Position numbers and translations under genes: made by a program. Source: Tilletiaria anomala UBC 951 (Eukaryota > Basidiomycota > Exobasidiomycetes > Georgefischeriales > Tilletiariaceae). Taken from it: a DNA stretch of 64,000 bases. Under the pieces are notes generated by a model. It ran no database searches. It was not told the origin of the DNA and saw only the letters and a program-made list of their open reading frames with translations. Shown in pieces: positions 1 to 10,079 of the stretch (position 1 is its first letter; the number at the start of each line of letters is the position of its first letter). The stretch covers positions 81,296 through 145,295 of the forward strand of contig NW_013546984.1 in NCBI RefSeq assembly GCF_000711695.1, written 5' to 3'.

Positions 1-111
1 TGATTTCAAAAGTTCGAGTCCAAAGACAGAATAGGCCGGCTTGTACGGCGTGAGGATGTCTGCCACTTTTTCACCTAGCTGACCAAAAGACATGTCGATT
101 GAATCAGCCAT
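1..111 (-). CDS. 5' end of an unidentified protein-coding gene, cut by the window edge
   Basis: Reading the minus strand from an ATG at 111-109 gives 37 open codons that run off the left edge. The protein begins MADSIDMSFGQLGEKV and contains YKPAYSVFGLELLKS near the cut. The absence of stops, the balanced composition and two in-frame methionines suggest a real N-terminus rather than noise. I do not recognise the family. The gene would be divergent from FAM32A, with about 1 kb of shared upstream DNA. The sequence to the left of the window is needed to name it. Confidence 0.5.
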   Translation of the reverse strand, partial: MADSIDMSFGQLGEKVADILTPYKPAYSVFGLELLKS

Positions 112-1135
112 GATGACTTGAGATGTGTTGTGCACTGCCAACAATGTCATGCAATCTGTTGCCTTCTTTCAGCAATGCTGGTTGATGACACGGTTGGGGT
201 GGATGTCAGCAAAGAAGGGGAAGCGGGGATGTAGGTTTGGCTTGGCTTGGTTCCTTGCCTTTCCAACCGATTTACCTGGAAAAGCGTACTGCCCAGCTGA
301 TGGTCGATCCGGCAGCGTGTCCGGCGAAGATCAACAACAGGTTCACCTTTGTTCTTCACACGCAAGGAGCATTACAGGGATGGTTGTCAGGTCGACAAAG
401 AAGAGTGCTTTGTCATATATTCGTCAGCTGACCTCTCAGCACCATCACACCTTTTTAAGGCCAATATGGACCTTCAATGTTTCCCGATGTTATTAATATG
501 TCAAATGCGAAAGGAGCTCGATAGGCATCCGAGGTTGATATGACTTCTTCTACAGGATACATACTGATTTCTTTACTCATTCATTGGCAATGGCGAACTG
601 CTGCCCCGCTTCCTCGCTCTTTCTTTGTCTTCCCTCAGACGGGATTCGCCGTTGCCTGCTGCACTCGTTTTAGAGTGTCAGAGACTTCATCAGAGCATCT
701 TCGTCCCATTCACACTCTTTTTGTGGGGCCAGGAATTGTGTCACATGGTCCATCCATCCGGCTTGCCTTTCCGATCACATCTCTCATTTTACTCTGTAAT
801 CTCCAAAGCCCAGAGTCTCGAGAGAGGTCTCAGATGTCAGAGAAGAGACCCGGCACTACGAGACACTGTGGCCCGACCCGCCCCGAGCCGCTACCCCACA
901 ACTCGGAAACAGTCACAATTGCCATCGCCCTTAGTCCCGAGTTCCGCAGCTTGAAGTACTTCAGCAGAGCCCTATTTTAGCTCTATATCTCATTGTGTGT
1001 TGGTACCGTTTCTGCGCCCACATTACGTACGTGTTGCTCGGCTCTTATGTTAGGAGCACGCTGTGTATGCAATATTAGACTTCTCCTTCAAGCGAGGCCT
1101 CGATTGATACGCTACGCACCGGGTGCTGCGTGATC
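112..1135. other. Intergenic, shared upstream region of two divergent genes
   Basis: About 1 kb between the left-edge gene and FAM32A. Several open frames of 60-146 codons cross it, but they overlap each other on both strands, lack splice logic and show no recognisable motif. I treat it as promoter and 5' UTR DNA. I see no RNA gene or repeat. Confidence 0.5.
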
Positions 1136-1775
1136 ATGCCGGCAGATGACCTTTACGCTGTTCCTTCAGGTGGCAGCTTGAAATTCAAGGGCTCACCGAG
1201 CAAAAAGTAAGCCTTTTGGGAGCGCGACGGCCTACCCTTGCCTCGGCCTAACCCTTGTCTTTTGATGCATATGGCAGGAAGAAAAAATCAAAGTCGTCTA
1301 CAAGCAAATCTGCTCGTGAGGGACCGTGGAAGACCAGCAGCGCGACGCTGAAGTCAAAGGGAAAACAGGCGGCAAATGATGAGGACGCCAATGAGGTGGA
1401 TCTGGAGCCAGTCGACGAACAAGACCACGGCTCTTCTTCCTCATGGCCAACGATGACTGAAGCAGAGCGCAGGTTTGAGGAAATTCAGAGGAAAAGGGTG
1501 TGTGCCAATGATCATGCAAGATCCTATATCTGTTGACTCATTCTTCTCATTCTATCTGCGGTCGCCTTCATAGATGGCCGACAAGGTTTCAAAGGAAGCG
1601 CGAAAGTCTCACAAGGAACGCGTCGATCAATTCAACGGGCATCTGGCTTCTTTGACAGAGCATTTTGATCTTCCCAAGGTGAGCGGATTGCGTGGCACCA
1701 CCCCTCGCAGCGTCGCAATGTTCATTGACCCTGTGGAATTCTTTCACCATGTATCATCAGGTCGGACCCGGCTAG
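1136..1775 (+). CDS. FAM32A family protein (spliceosome-associated), 4 exons, 136 aa
   Basis: Exons are 1136-1206, 1278-1497, 1574-1678 and 1761-1775. The sum is 411 nt and all phases agree. The N-terminus has the lysine-rich patch after a short SLKFKG motif. The middle carries TEAERRFEEIQRKR. The C-terminus reads HKERVDQFNGHLASLTEHFD followed by LPK and VGPG, which is the FAM32A signature. The last exon encodes only the four residues VGPG and the stop. Human FAM32A is an exon-ligation factor whose C-terminal tail reaches into the spliceosome active site (established knowledge), so conservation of the tail fits. The start has no upstream in-frame competitor. DUF4202 follows on the same strand after about 0.7 kb. 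Confidence 0.9.
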
Positions 1776-2485
1776 ATTGTCTTGCGCGAGGCCTTCTCCC
1801 CCGCTGCCGCCCCATTTGTCCGCACCGTTTGTCCATTTATTTTCATTATACCTGTACTGAGCATAAGCTGTAACTCAGGGCAAAGATTATCAATTGGGCA
1901 CCGGTGCAGCCTCCTGAAGCCGAAGAGCGACGTACACTCGATTGTAAACAAACTCTGTTCATGGTATGCTCATCATCTTGCCTCCTTTCCGCGACTCTGA
2001 GAGCGGTCGTCGCCAGTCTGCACCTCGTTGCTGACTGCCGGTGAACCACAGTGGTGCTGTCTCGTTCTCGGCTTCATACCCATTACCCAAAGCTGACAGG
2101 TCGGCAGCGGCATCTGGCAACGCGACTTGCGTAATGCACACCCATATACATATACGTCTGTCCTATTCTCACATTGGCGTGATGTACTTGCTCGCACATG
2201 CTAGAAGACATGACACGCGGGTATACTGACTTGATGGTAAGGGCTATTTTACTTGAATCACGCGAAGCGTCGGTGTGTTTGTTATTAGAGATATCTAGGA
2301 TGCAGTTGAGTGAGACCAAAACACTGTGGCTGGAGCGCAGTCTTGAGAAAAGTAGATAAAATGAAGCCAGCTTTTGTCCTTTCGACTTGACCTCGCATCT
2401 TTGATATCCTGCTCTTCTGTTGAAGAGGCTCTCATTCGCCTGCCATACTACAGACCTGCGCAACACCGAACAGCAGAGTCGCAAA
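1776..2485. other. Intergenic between FAM32A and the DUF4202 gene
   Basis: 710 bp holding the 3' UTR of FAM32A and the promoter of the next gene. Short open frames on both strands (60-133 codons) overlap one another and match nothing I know. The minus-strand frame at 2083-2484 ends inside the promoter and has no conserved look. I see nothing else here. Confidence 0.5.
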
Positions 2486-3340
2486 ATGTCGAAGCCAGTG
2501 GAAGCGCTGGGCCTTGCACGGCAGCGTATCGATCAATTACATCGAGAGGATCCGGCATTCGTACGAGGAGCAGGCGCCGATCCTACTGAGGCAGCAGTGA
2601 GAGCGCAAGATGAATTAGCATATGCCGATGCGATGGAGGCATGGGCATTGAAGTTGCTAGATCTTCACCGCGCCTCAGACGACCCGGTATCTCGAGAACT
2701 TGTGAGGCAAGAGCACCTCGTCCGCGTCGCTGCCAGATGTCAGCATCTGGAGCGCTTCAAGACGCCCCGCTCCACCTATCCGGATGGCAAAGCCGGCTAC
2801 TTCAAGTGGCGTAGAGAATTGTACGTCAAGCAGGCTGACAAGGCAAAGGAGATCCTACAAGCTTCTGGTGTTCCAACTGAGGACGCTGATAAGGTACACA
2901 AGTGGGTGCGCAAGGGCGAGCTCAATGTGGGAAGGGACGATGGAGATGCGGGTAGGTGTCATATTCATTCAGAACAAAGCCGCTGTGAGACCTAAAGAAT
3001 ATATTATTTGTGCGTCACATTGACTGTACCTCGCAGGGACGCAACTCCTTGAGGACGCCGCAGTGTTGGTCTTTCTGGAGAAGGAGGTGGCGGCTTTCGC
3101 CAAGAAGCACGAAGAGTATTCTGAAGAGAAATGGGTGGATATCTTGAGGAAGTGAGTCTCACCCTATCCCGTTTAACTCATAGGCATCGGCCCTGACAAC
3201 AGCATGGTCATTTTTCGTTGCGCAGAACTCTACGCAAGACATCGAAGATTGGAGCTGCCGCCGCAATGCAATTGCCCATGGCACCCGACTTTCGCAAGCT
3301 TGTCGATCTCTCCTTGGTTAAAGCGGAGGACACGAAGTGA
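2486..3340 (+). CDS. DUF4202 domain protein, 3 exons, 231 aa
   Basis: Exons are 2486-2951, 3037-3151 and 3226-3340 (696 nt, phases consistent). The protein begins MSKPVEALGLARQRIDQLH. It carries HLERFKTPRSTYPDGKAGYF, characteristic of the DUF4202 family, which is often mis-annotated as glutamyl-tRNA synthetase-like. A later block reads DAAVLVFLEKEV and the C-terminus reads FRKLVDLSLVKAEDTK. No aminoacylation motif is visible. The family has conserved His/Asp residues that suggest an HD-like or hydrolase fold, but its function is not established. An upstream in-frame ATG at 2420 would add 22 residues that look like 5' UTR. The next gene on the same strand begins only tens of bases downstream. 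Confidence 0.85.
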
Positions 3341-3392
3341 GCGTCATCATGTTAATAAGCATGTTTACAAAGCCCTTTCTGTGCTTGTATTT

Positions 3393-4893
3393 ATGTTGTT
3401 TGCACACACCCGTTGCTCAATCCCGCTCGAGGTAGGGAGTGTGAAGAGGTGGTCTTAGCACCAAGGCAGAATTCGCGACCCAAGACGCTTCAAGAAGCAC
3501 AGGAACACTTGGCTAACGGATCAAGCGGCACAGATGCCATCTTCGGTACCCGTCTTCTGCAGCAGCAAGACTCGGACAACGCGGTCTGGGAGCACAACGC
3601 TTGGGATCATGTTGAGCCTCCAGGAGACTTTCTCAATGAGGTGCAAGAGCGCCTTGCCGCACAAGAACGCGCTAAAGTACCCAAGGCACAGGCTGGTGAG
3701 TTGTGACAATAAGAGTTTAGATTATTGCACTTTGTTTACGCGACCTGCTTTATATCACGTTAGAAATGTATCACCGCGATCCTGCCTCTTTCTGGAATTC
3801 TTTTTACGCTGCACATCAACAAAACTTTTTCAAGAATCGGAAATGGCTCAAGTCGGAATTTTCGGAATTGGCAGACGTATTGCACATAGACGTGAGTGAT
3901 TGCGTAGAGAAGGGGCGATTCGGCTGCTGATGTGCTACCTGTTCCTTCAGGCCGGCCCAAAGACCGTGGTGGAAATCGGCTGTGGTGCAGGGGACACTCT
4001 TCTACCTTTACTGCACGATAATCAGAATCCGGGGCTATCCCTGTATGGCTTCGATTAGTGGGTCAATGGGCAGTAGTGCAGCATCTTCTGTCAATCTCAC
4101 ACTCGTTGCTTCATACGCTACGCCAGTTCTACAGAAGCTGTTCGCGTGGTCCGAGTGAGAGCTGACTCTCAATACACTTGAAAAGCGCACACACTGACGC
4201 TTTTGCTCTCAGGAATCTTCAATATACCAGCAACCTAAGTGCGGGCGGTGCGTCGCGGACGTGTGGGACCTATCGGCACAAGATGCCCAGGACGATTCTC
4301 GACCCAGCCTGCCGCCGGGCGTCTTACCTGGCACGGTCGACGTTGTCGTCATGATCTTCGTTTTGTCCGCTCTGAATCCTACAGAGTGGTTAGCCGCAGC
4401 AAGAAATATTGTGGAAATGCTCAAACCTGGCGGAAAACTTCTTTTCCGTGATTACGGTCGATACGATCTACCTCAATTACGCTTCAAGGACAATCGGCTG
4501 CTGAAGGAAAATTTTTACGGTGAGTCCACGACAAGAGTAAGGTTTTGCAATTGGTTATCGAATGACTGAGGAATCTCCTCCAGTGCGCGGTGATGGCACA
4601 AGAGGTGAGCGCACTGCATGAGATCTTTAAACTTGAAACTGAATCCATCCTCTCCCCCCCCCCCCGGGTCGCTTGCACGGCCGGAAGTGTACTTCTTTGA
4701 CAAGTCGGAAATTGTCCGCATTTTCTCTGCTGCACCATTAAAAGATGGTCCCTCCCAGAGTGATGTGGCCGATCAGAGCGAGATCTTGTTCGATACCCTT
4801 CAGCTCGTAGAAGATCGACGCATGCTGGTTAATCGAAAACAAAAGAAACGCATGTACCGAGTATGGCTTCAAGCGAAATTGCAACGGCGGTGA
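3393..4893 (+). CDS. tRNA(m3C32) methyltransferase, METTL2/6/8-Trm140 type, multi-exon
   Basis: Secure exons: one ending 3695, then 3764-3891, 3951-4057, 4127-4154, 4213-4519, 4584-4604 and 4688-4893. The order of motifs is diagnostic: FGTRLL and EHNAWDHVEPP; FWNSFYAAHQQNFFKNRKWL; SAM motif I VVEIGCGAGDTLLPLL; GFDYSTEAVRVVR; WDLS; then MIFVLSALNP, MLKPGGKLLFRDYGRYD and VRGDGTRVYFF. Members make 3-methylcytidine at position 32 of tRNA Ser/Thr/Arg using SAM. The 5' end is unsettled. The frame is open back to 3413 without an ATG. One phase-consistent option is a 39-nt exon 3393-3431 joined at 3485, but it lacks a clear branch site. The 21-nt exon 4584-4604 encodes most of VRGDGTR. The last intron has a 12-C run (4654-4665) serving as its pyrimidine tract. 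Confidence 0.85.
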
Positions 4894-4913
4894 GGTAATT
4901 ACGCCTCCAAGCT

Positions 4914-5635
4914 CTACATTCGCCCTTGCTCCCGCGCCAAAATGTCGCCTTGCACAAGAATGCAAGGACCGCCCACAATGACCCGGTCTTGAGTTGCTTG
5001 ATCTTGACTCCGCAACCAATCTAAAAACTCAGGGCTTTCGGCCCCGGGCTGAATGGTGCAAGGGACGTCAGCCGATAGTTTGGGCTGACGCGAACTCTGT
5101 CAGATCGCTGACCTGTAGCCAGACTGTCGGGAAATGGTACTCTTGCAGTGCTTTCTGTACTATCGGCAAAGTCACTTTGGGTGGAGTAATGAGGCTTAGT
5201 GAGGTGCGCGTGGGCGAGGGAAGCTCCCCAACCTCCTTGACAGTAGCCAGGCTCTCAATCTCGGCTTCTTTGGGATGGACCGGTGTGACTTGCAGGCCTG
5301 CGGAAGTGTGACAAGTCAGCATTTCTCGGGGAGGCCTTGTTGCATGCGCACCTCTAGCTATGTACCACTTGAGTACCTAATAGGAAGAGACAGGCGTGAG
5401 TCAGGTTCCGTGCGCTGTACAGCCAAGGTTTATAGAACTAGAGTGAGAGGAACGTACTTTATTTCCGAACTTCTCCGGGTCCTTGCTCGCCCCCACCACA
5501 CTGTAGCGATCAGCACGAAAGAAATTCTTGTGAAGTGGCAATCAAGGGGAATGGGAGGCAAGTTGTGAGCGCATGAGTGTTGGCATTGACAAAGCGCAGA
5601 GAGAGTGGACTTACTTTCAGCGCTGGAGAGCTCAT
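4914..5635 (-). CDS. Small CoA-binding (Rossmann-fold) domain protein, 5 exons, 144 aa
   Basis: Minus-strand exons: 5635-5615, 5526-5458, 5376-5352, 5297-5113 and 5048-4914 (435 nt, phases fit). The protein starts MSSPALKNFFRADRYSVVGA, with SVVGASKDPEKFGNKVLKWY forming the nucleotide-binding turn. GLQVTPVHPKEAEIE, LSLITPP, FPTVWLQPGAESPEFLDWL and VIVGGPCILVQGDIL follow. This matches the CoA_binding_2 family (bacterial YccU-like, fungal homologues of about 140-180 aa). The family is related to the CoA-binding domain of succinyl-CoA synthetase but has no catalytic partner, and its physiological role is poorly known. The gene is convergent with the methyltransferase, with only 20 bp between stop codons. 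Two exons are tiny (21 and 25 nt). Confidence 0.85.
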
Positions 5636-6216
5636 CCTAGCAGAATGTGTATCGTATGAGGGAAAATGGGACTGCCAGGTGTGACTGTATTAATGAAAAC
5701 AGACGGGGCGAAACGACGTTGCTCAAAGGTTCTAGATGAGACGGCGCCGCTTCCCAATGGCCACTGGTTTGATACGACCCAGCAGGTGTGTCGATGGCCG
5801 AGTCAACGGCAGGCAGGTGCAAACTTGCATGCAGTCGCATCGAACCAGAATGCGTGAATATATACTGACGACCCAAACATTCAAACCCTCGAGTCATCAA
5901 GCGTCCGACTCCGTGTGCAAAGATTGCCAACGCACGACTGTGATACGCCTCGGCTGGCGGCTGGCCCGCTTGTGGAGCGCGGCGATTAGATGCCGTCGAT
6001 GGTGTGCTTGTAGATGCAATCAATAGAATTTACTTCAACCTTTACTCACCAATCACTTTTTGACGCTCGATGCCCTGGCCGATAGATCACTTGATGCATC
6101 GCAAAGAGCCTGGACGTTTGGATTTTACGTTTCCTCGTGTCTCATCCCTTTTCTATGCATTGGCATACTTCAGAGGGCTCTTCATTAGGGTGAATCAGAT
6201 CATTTAATTTCGCATC
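5636..6216. other. Divergent promoter region, CoA-binding gene / PRCC
   Basis: 581 bp between two divergent starts. Frames on both strands (up to 128 codons) overlap and show no family resemblance. I see no repeat or RNA gene. Confidence 0.5.
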
Positions 6217-7464
6217 ATGCAGTCTCTTGCAGCGTATGCATCCGATTCAGACGAGGAGCTGCCGATTGCATCATCCAGCAGGTCGGTGAGCCTTGCGGTC
6301 CCAGCGCCAACCCGTGTGGCCTCGTCAATCTCGATTGCAGCTGCCAAACGTAAAGCTGACAGCAGAGGCAGGCTCCAAGTCCGCGTCTCAGCAGCGAATG
6401 GCGATAATTTAGATGCAGACGGTATTGCGTCCACCGAATCACCGAATGAATCTGACCTCAAAAAGCCTAAACTAGCGTCAGGTGCCATATTTCGGCACTC
6501 GCTACTGGGCGCCCTTCCAACCCCCAAAAGAGCTGTTCGTGACGATGGCAGCGTCAATAGCCGGCAGTCATACTTCACGGCGCAGATTGTCTGTGATAAA
6601 TATATGCCAGATCTTCCCCAACGGAGCGCAAGCGGCGGTGGGCAGGCGGAGCGTGCTTCTAAAGTCACCAACAGGGGAAATTCTGCTTTTCGCGCCATGT
6701 TAGGTCTGCCACCTGTGTCTCCCGGCACTTCCTCCACAAAAAATACTGCTAGCATACCGAGTGTGCCCTCTCCGACAGCAAAGGTTCTTGTCTCTGGGGC
6801 ATCATGGGCAGATACATCACTTGCTTGTCCCAGAGACTTGCTCGACGAGAGGCAGGAGGCTGCGACGCCACAGGCTCTCGAACTCAGGGCAGCATTGCAA
6901 ACAAAGCCAGCGTCAGAATTGCCGAAGGTAGCGATTCTACCGTCGAACAAAAACGAGAAGGAAAAATTCACATCACGGGCGGTGCCGCAAGAAGGCAAAG
7001 GCTCTGCTCCCTTGTCCGCAGCACCAGACGTGGAGGACGAGGCTGCGGAGTGCCTAAGTGAACAGAAGGAAGTTTCCGGGCTAGACCCCTATGCAGGCTG
7101 GCAAATGAACCCCGATGGTACTTGGTATCCTGTCACTCCGGAGGCTATCGCCGTATATCAGAACTACGCTCGTCAGGATTCAACATTGAGCGCATCGCTC
7201 ACAGGCAGCCACGAAAGTTCCACTGAGATCCGTTCAGTCGATGTGAACACTCCGAAGGCTCTATCGGCAACCGCTGGTGACTTCAATCCAGCTGATACCA
7301 CTGGTCTCACCGCGGATCAAATCAGAGCAAAAGGAAAGGCTCGAAATAAAGGGCAGCTGAGCTCTTTGGTCAGCATGGCGAACGAGAAGAAGGAGAACCT
7401 CGAGAATAAGTGGGCGCGGAGTAGACAAGGTATCTCCAATGCGTCAAACAAATATGGCTTTTAG
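6217..7464 (+). CDS. PRCC family protein (proline-rich/mitotic checkpoint regulator), single exon, 415 aa
   Basis: Intronless. The start MQSLAAYASDSDEEL is the family's usual acidic N-terminus (compare YGSDSE). The C-terminal third holds the PRCC domain: LDPYAGWQMNPDGTWYPVTP, then TGLTADQIRAKGKARNKGQL, then SLVSMANEKKENLENKW and the final KYGF. The middle is disordered and rich in Ser, Ala and Pro. Human PRCC is nuclear, associates with the spliceosome and was linked to MAD2L2 localisation (established knowledge). The start is supported by an upstream stop and conservation of the first residues. Downstream lies a long gene-free stretch. Confidence 0.88.
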   Translation: MQSLAAYASDSDEELPIASSSRSVSLAVPAPTRVASSISIAAAKRKADSRGRLQVRVSAANGDNLDADGIASTESPNESDLKKPKLASGAIFRHSLLGALPTPKRAVRDDGSVNSRQSYFTAQIVCDKYMPDLPQRSASGGGQAERASKVTNRGNSAFRAMLGLPPVSPGTSSTKNTASIPSVPSPTAKVLVSGASWADTSLACPRDLLDERQEAATPQALELRAALQTKPASELPKVAILPSNKNEKEKFTSRAVPQEGKGSAPLSAAPDVEDEAAECLSEQKEVSGLDPYAGWQMNPDGTWYPVTPEAIAVYQNYARQDSTLSASLTGSHESSTEIRSVDVNTPKALSATAGDFNPADTTGLTADQIRAKGKARNKGQLSSLVSMANEKKENLENKWARSRQGISNASNKYGF

Positions 7465-8724
7465 TCGCTCCTATAAGGCAGACATGACAAGCGCGCAGTG
7501 CACAGTGCAGCCGCATGTGCAGATTGCATCACAAATCGCTGTTTCAAGCGCCAACGTAAAGCATTCGGCTGGACTGCAATGCCGTTTCCTGTGAAAGATT
7601 GCAATCGTCAACAAGACGGACGGAGGCAGGTGCTTGTCTAGCGATGCTGCGCTATCGGCTTTATGCTCTGGCTTCGCGAGAAAAACGATAGGGTTTGCAA
7701 CTGCCTCGGAATTTGGACGTCCAGAGCATATGGCCTGCGTTGTCTCGGCTGCAGGAACTGAACACAGTGCTGAGATCCTAGCAGAGCCGGAGTATGAGGG
7801 CGCACATTCTCGTATACATTGTGTCTGCGACAGAGCGATCAGTGGAGGAGCCGCCTGGACGATTTGAGGATATCATCGGCGTGCTAACGAAAACATGTAA
7901 AAGTGGCCTGGTCGACTCGAATGACTTCTGCGACAACGGGTCTGACGTACCCTACTACCCTTCCAGCTATAGCGGCAGCCGCTGCTACCCAGTACTTATG
8001 AGAGCGGCATAATTCACATTCCACGGGGTCTGTATTCCAATCATTTGATTTATGGGCGTGATTCTGTCGAATCATAGGATTGTTGCAACACAAGGCGTCT
8101 GCTTGCCAAAAGTGCCATAAGTTTGTCAGGTAGAGTCGACTCGACTCAATCAACCACTACGACGTATGACCTAACAGGCGCTGCTCTTTAACCTATGACG
8201 GTCTACTTGGTCTTACACATGATTTAGCATACAGAGCATTTCAAAAGGCGCATTCTTGAATTGAAAATTATGACCTTTAATTGATTTACTAGTATCAAGA
8301 CATTTTCGTTGTATCATAACGAATAGTTTTTTTTTGAATTCCAACATTCGTACACCGCGAATACGAAGGTGTAGAGACACTGCTTGTGAAGGAACTTGGC
8401 ACTTTCTCTCAACTAGACGCGAAAGCTAATATACTTGCTTTTTTGCCTGTGTGACGTTGGGGTGGCAATGGTCACCCAATACGAAACGCTCTCTTTGGAC
8501 ATCATCAGTTCGACAAACTGAAAATGCCGCTACTGGAATCGGCGGGTTCATGTCGGCTAAGATATGAAGCTCTCACCGCTTGTATTCTCTGCACTACATA
8601 AACTCTGGGCACTGGTTGTAGCCATTGTAGCGTGGTCCCTGCTCTCGAACTATTGAAAGGATAGTTCATTACGACTAAGGTCTTATCTGACCTCTTGTTG
8701 TTCCTCACGATATACATTGCGCAG
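7465..8724. other. Gene-free stretch, AT-richer towards its right end
   Basis: 1.26 kb between PRCC and the first LTR copy. Open frames are short (72-99 codons) and overlapping. Around 8230-8350 the DNA is clearly AT-rich, with a T8 run near 8330. I recognise no gene, RNA or transposon protein, but it borders the copia relic and may contain older transposon debris. Confidence 0.45.
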
Positions 8725-8970
8725 GAGCAGCGCGGGTGCGCAAGCCAATGTATCGAAGCATGTCGAAGCATGTCAAAGCAACACCGCCCATAGTACACCA
8801 TCAAACTTTATGGGAGCTTCAAAAACAATGAGCATGCTACAGTGGCTGCACGTGAAAGCTAGCATATTGTGGATATATAAAGGGCGATACACAGTGCTTA
8901 GAGTTCATGCAGCGTGGAGAACATAAGAAGTGCGGGCATCACACCTTGGTCGTAATAAGCCATCTCTTCA
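8725..8970 (+). repeat. LTR copy 1 of the copia element
   Basis: About 245 bp that recurs at 9830-10060 and 12085-12326. Shared blocks include GCGCAAGCCAAT, CACCATCAAAC, CAGTGGCTGCACGTGAAAGC, the TATA-like segment and CCATCTCTTCAAT near the right end. The left boundary is uncertain by 10-20 bp. A TG...CA reading would be 8771-8970, but similarity continues left of it. Copy 1 is closer to copy 3 than to copy 2. Confidence 0.75.
8873..8880 (+). promoter_or_regulatory. TATA box of the LTR
   Basis: TATATAAA at 8873-8880 in LTR 1. The equivalent position in the other copies is mutated (GATATAGAAG in copy 3, AATATATATG in copy 2). Its place in the middle of the repeat fits the U3/R junction of an LTR promoter. 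Confidence 0.5.
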
Positions 8971-9099
8971 ATCGGTCCACGGCTACTTGGGGCAGTGGAA
9001 ACGGCATAGTGACCATAATGGCTAGTTTGTATAACGGCATCCTAGCTCTCCCTGTCATGGGGGGAACATCATCGCACTGTAGAACATGTTGACCTGTGC

Positions 9100-9780
9100 A
9101 GAATGTGCAGATATGGACGCTGAGCTATGGACCAGACGCATTAGCCACGCATGACGTGACTCGCACAACGCGACCTGCAAGGCGATTAGCGTACCTGTCC
9201 CCAAATCTAACCCGCCTATGCGAAGCGTGCACACTCGGAAAAGTGGCCCACTAACCGTACGGCACCACAAGGGAAGAAAGCAGAGCAGCAGATGCTTGGA
9301 AGGGTGCACATGAACATCGCTGGACCTATGCTCTTGGAGAGCGTAAGTGGTGCGCTCTACTTCCTAACCGACACAGATGAAGGCCGGGTAAGGTCTGGAT
9401 TTACACACTGGCAAATCGCAAGAACGCTGCCGACGTCACTAACAACTGAATCCGCCAAGTAGAGAAAGAATGGGCAAGGAGTTCAAGATCCTCCACTCAG
9501 ACAACGGCGACGAGATTGTCAGGGTGCGGATGCAGCAACTCCTCCCAATAGGTATCAAACACGGAACGTCAGCCCCGTACATGCCTCAACAGAACGCGCG
9601 CGCTGAGTGCCACAATTCGACTGCATAAGACGGTCTAGCATGGATCAGCCAGTCGAAGCTGAAAAGGACACACCGGCCGAGTTGGCAGTGGCAGCAGCCT
9701 ACACATACAAGCATCACGCGTACATTCTATGTCGCAATGGTCCTATGTTATCACAATTATGGTAGAAGCGCACCCCAGCT
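9100..9780 (+). pseudogene. Broken gag-pre-integrase and integrase of the copia element
   Basis: In shifting plus frames I read DAELWTRRISH (pre-integrase motif), then VHMNIAGPML and SGALYFLTDTDEG (start of the integrase core), then KILHSDNGDEI, GIKHGTSAPYMPQQNARAEC and RNGPML. The SDNG...D and PYMPQQN blocks are typical of copia integrases. The reading frame is interrupted by stops (for example after the core start and after the QQN block) and by at least one frame change, so no functional protein can be made. Confidence 0.8.
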
Positions 9781-9829
9781 GCAAGATATCCATCGATTAC
9801 CTTCGCGCAATAGATGAAACAAGAGAAGT

Positions 9830-10060
9830 GGTAGTGCAGACGCGCAAGCCAATAGAACGAAGCACGTCAAAGCAGCACAACCCATAGAGTACCATCAAGT
9901 GTCATGGAAAGTCGAGAGCAAGGACTAAACCACAGTGGCTACACGTGAAAGCCAGCATCTTGTGAATATATATGCGTGGCATGCAGTGCCCAGAGTTCGT
10001 GTAGCATAGAAAGCAACGTGTCAGGCTATCACATCTTGGCCATACTGAACCATTCCTTCA
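9830..10060 (+). repeat. LTR copy 2, lying between integrase and reverse transcriptase
   Basis: About 230 bp similar to the flanking LTRs (GCGCAAGCCAAT, CACAGTGGCTACACGTGAAAGC split over the same spacing, CCATTCCTTCAATA at the end), but the most diverged of the three. It interrupts the element's coding order at the integrase C-terminal region: coding similarity resumes immediately after it (ILVGYDST). I see no clear target-site duplication at its ends. Confidence 0.7.
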
Positions 10061-10079
10061 ATATCGAATGTGATGGAGC

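Noticed and set aside
11-21. AGTTCGAGTCC, resembling a tRNA B box
   Set aside because: No A box or cloverleaf arms fit around it, and it lies inside the left-edge coding frame.
6204-6998. 264-codon minus-strand open frame opposite PRCC
   Set aside because: It lies wholly antisense to the PRCC coding exon, and its residues have no conserved pattern; PRCC motifs on the plus strand are unambiguous.
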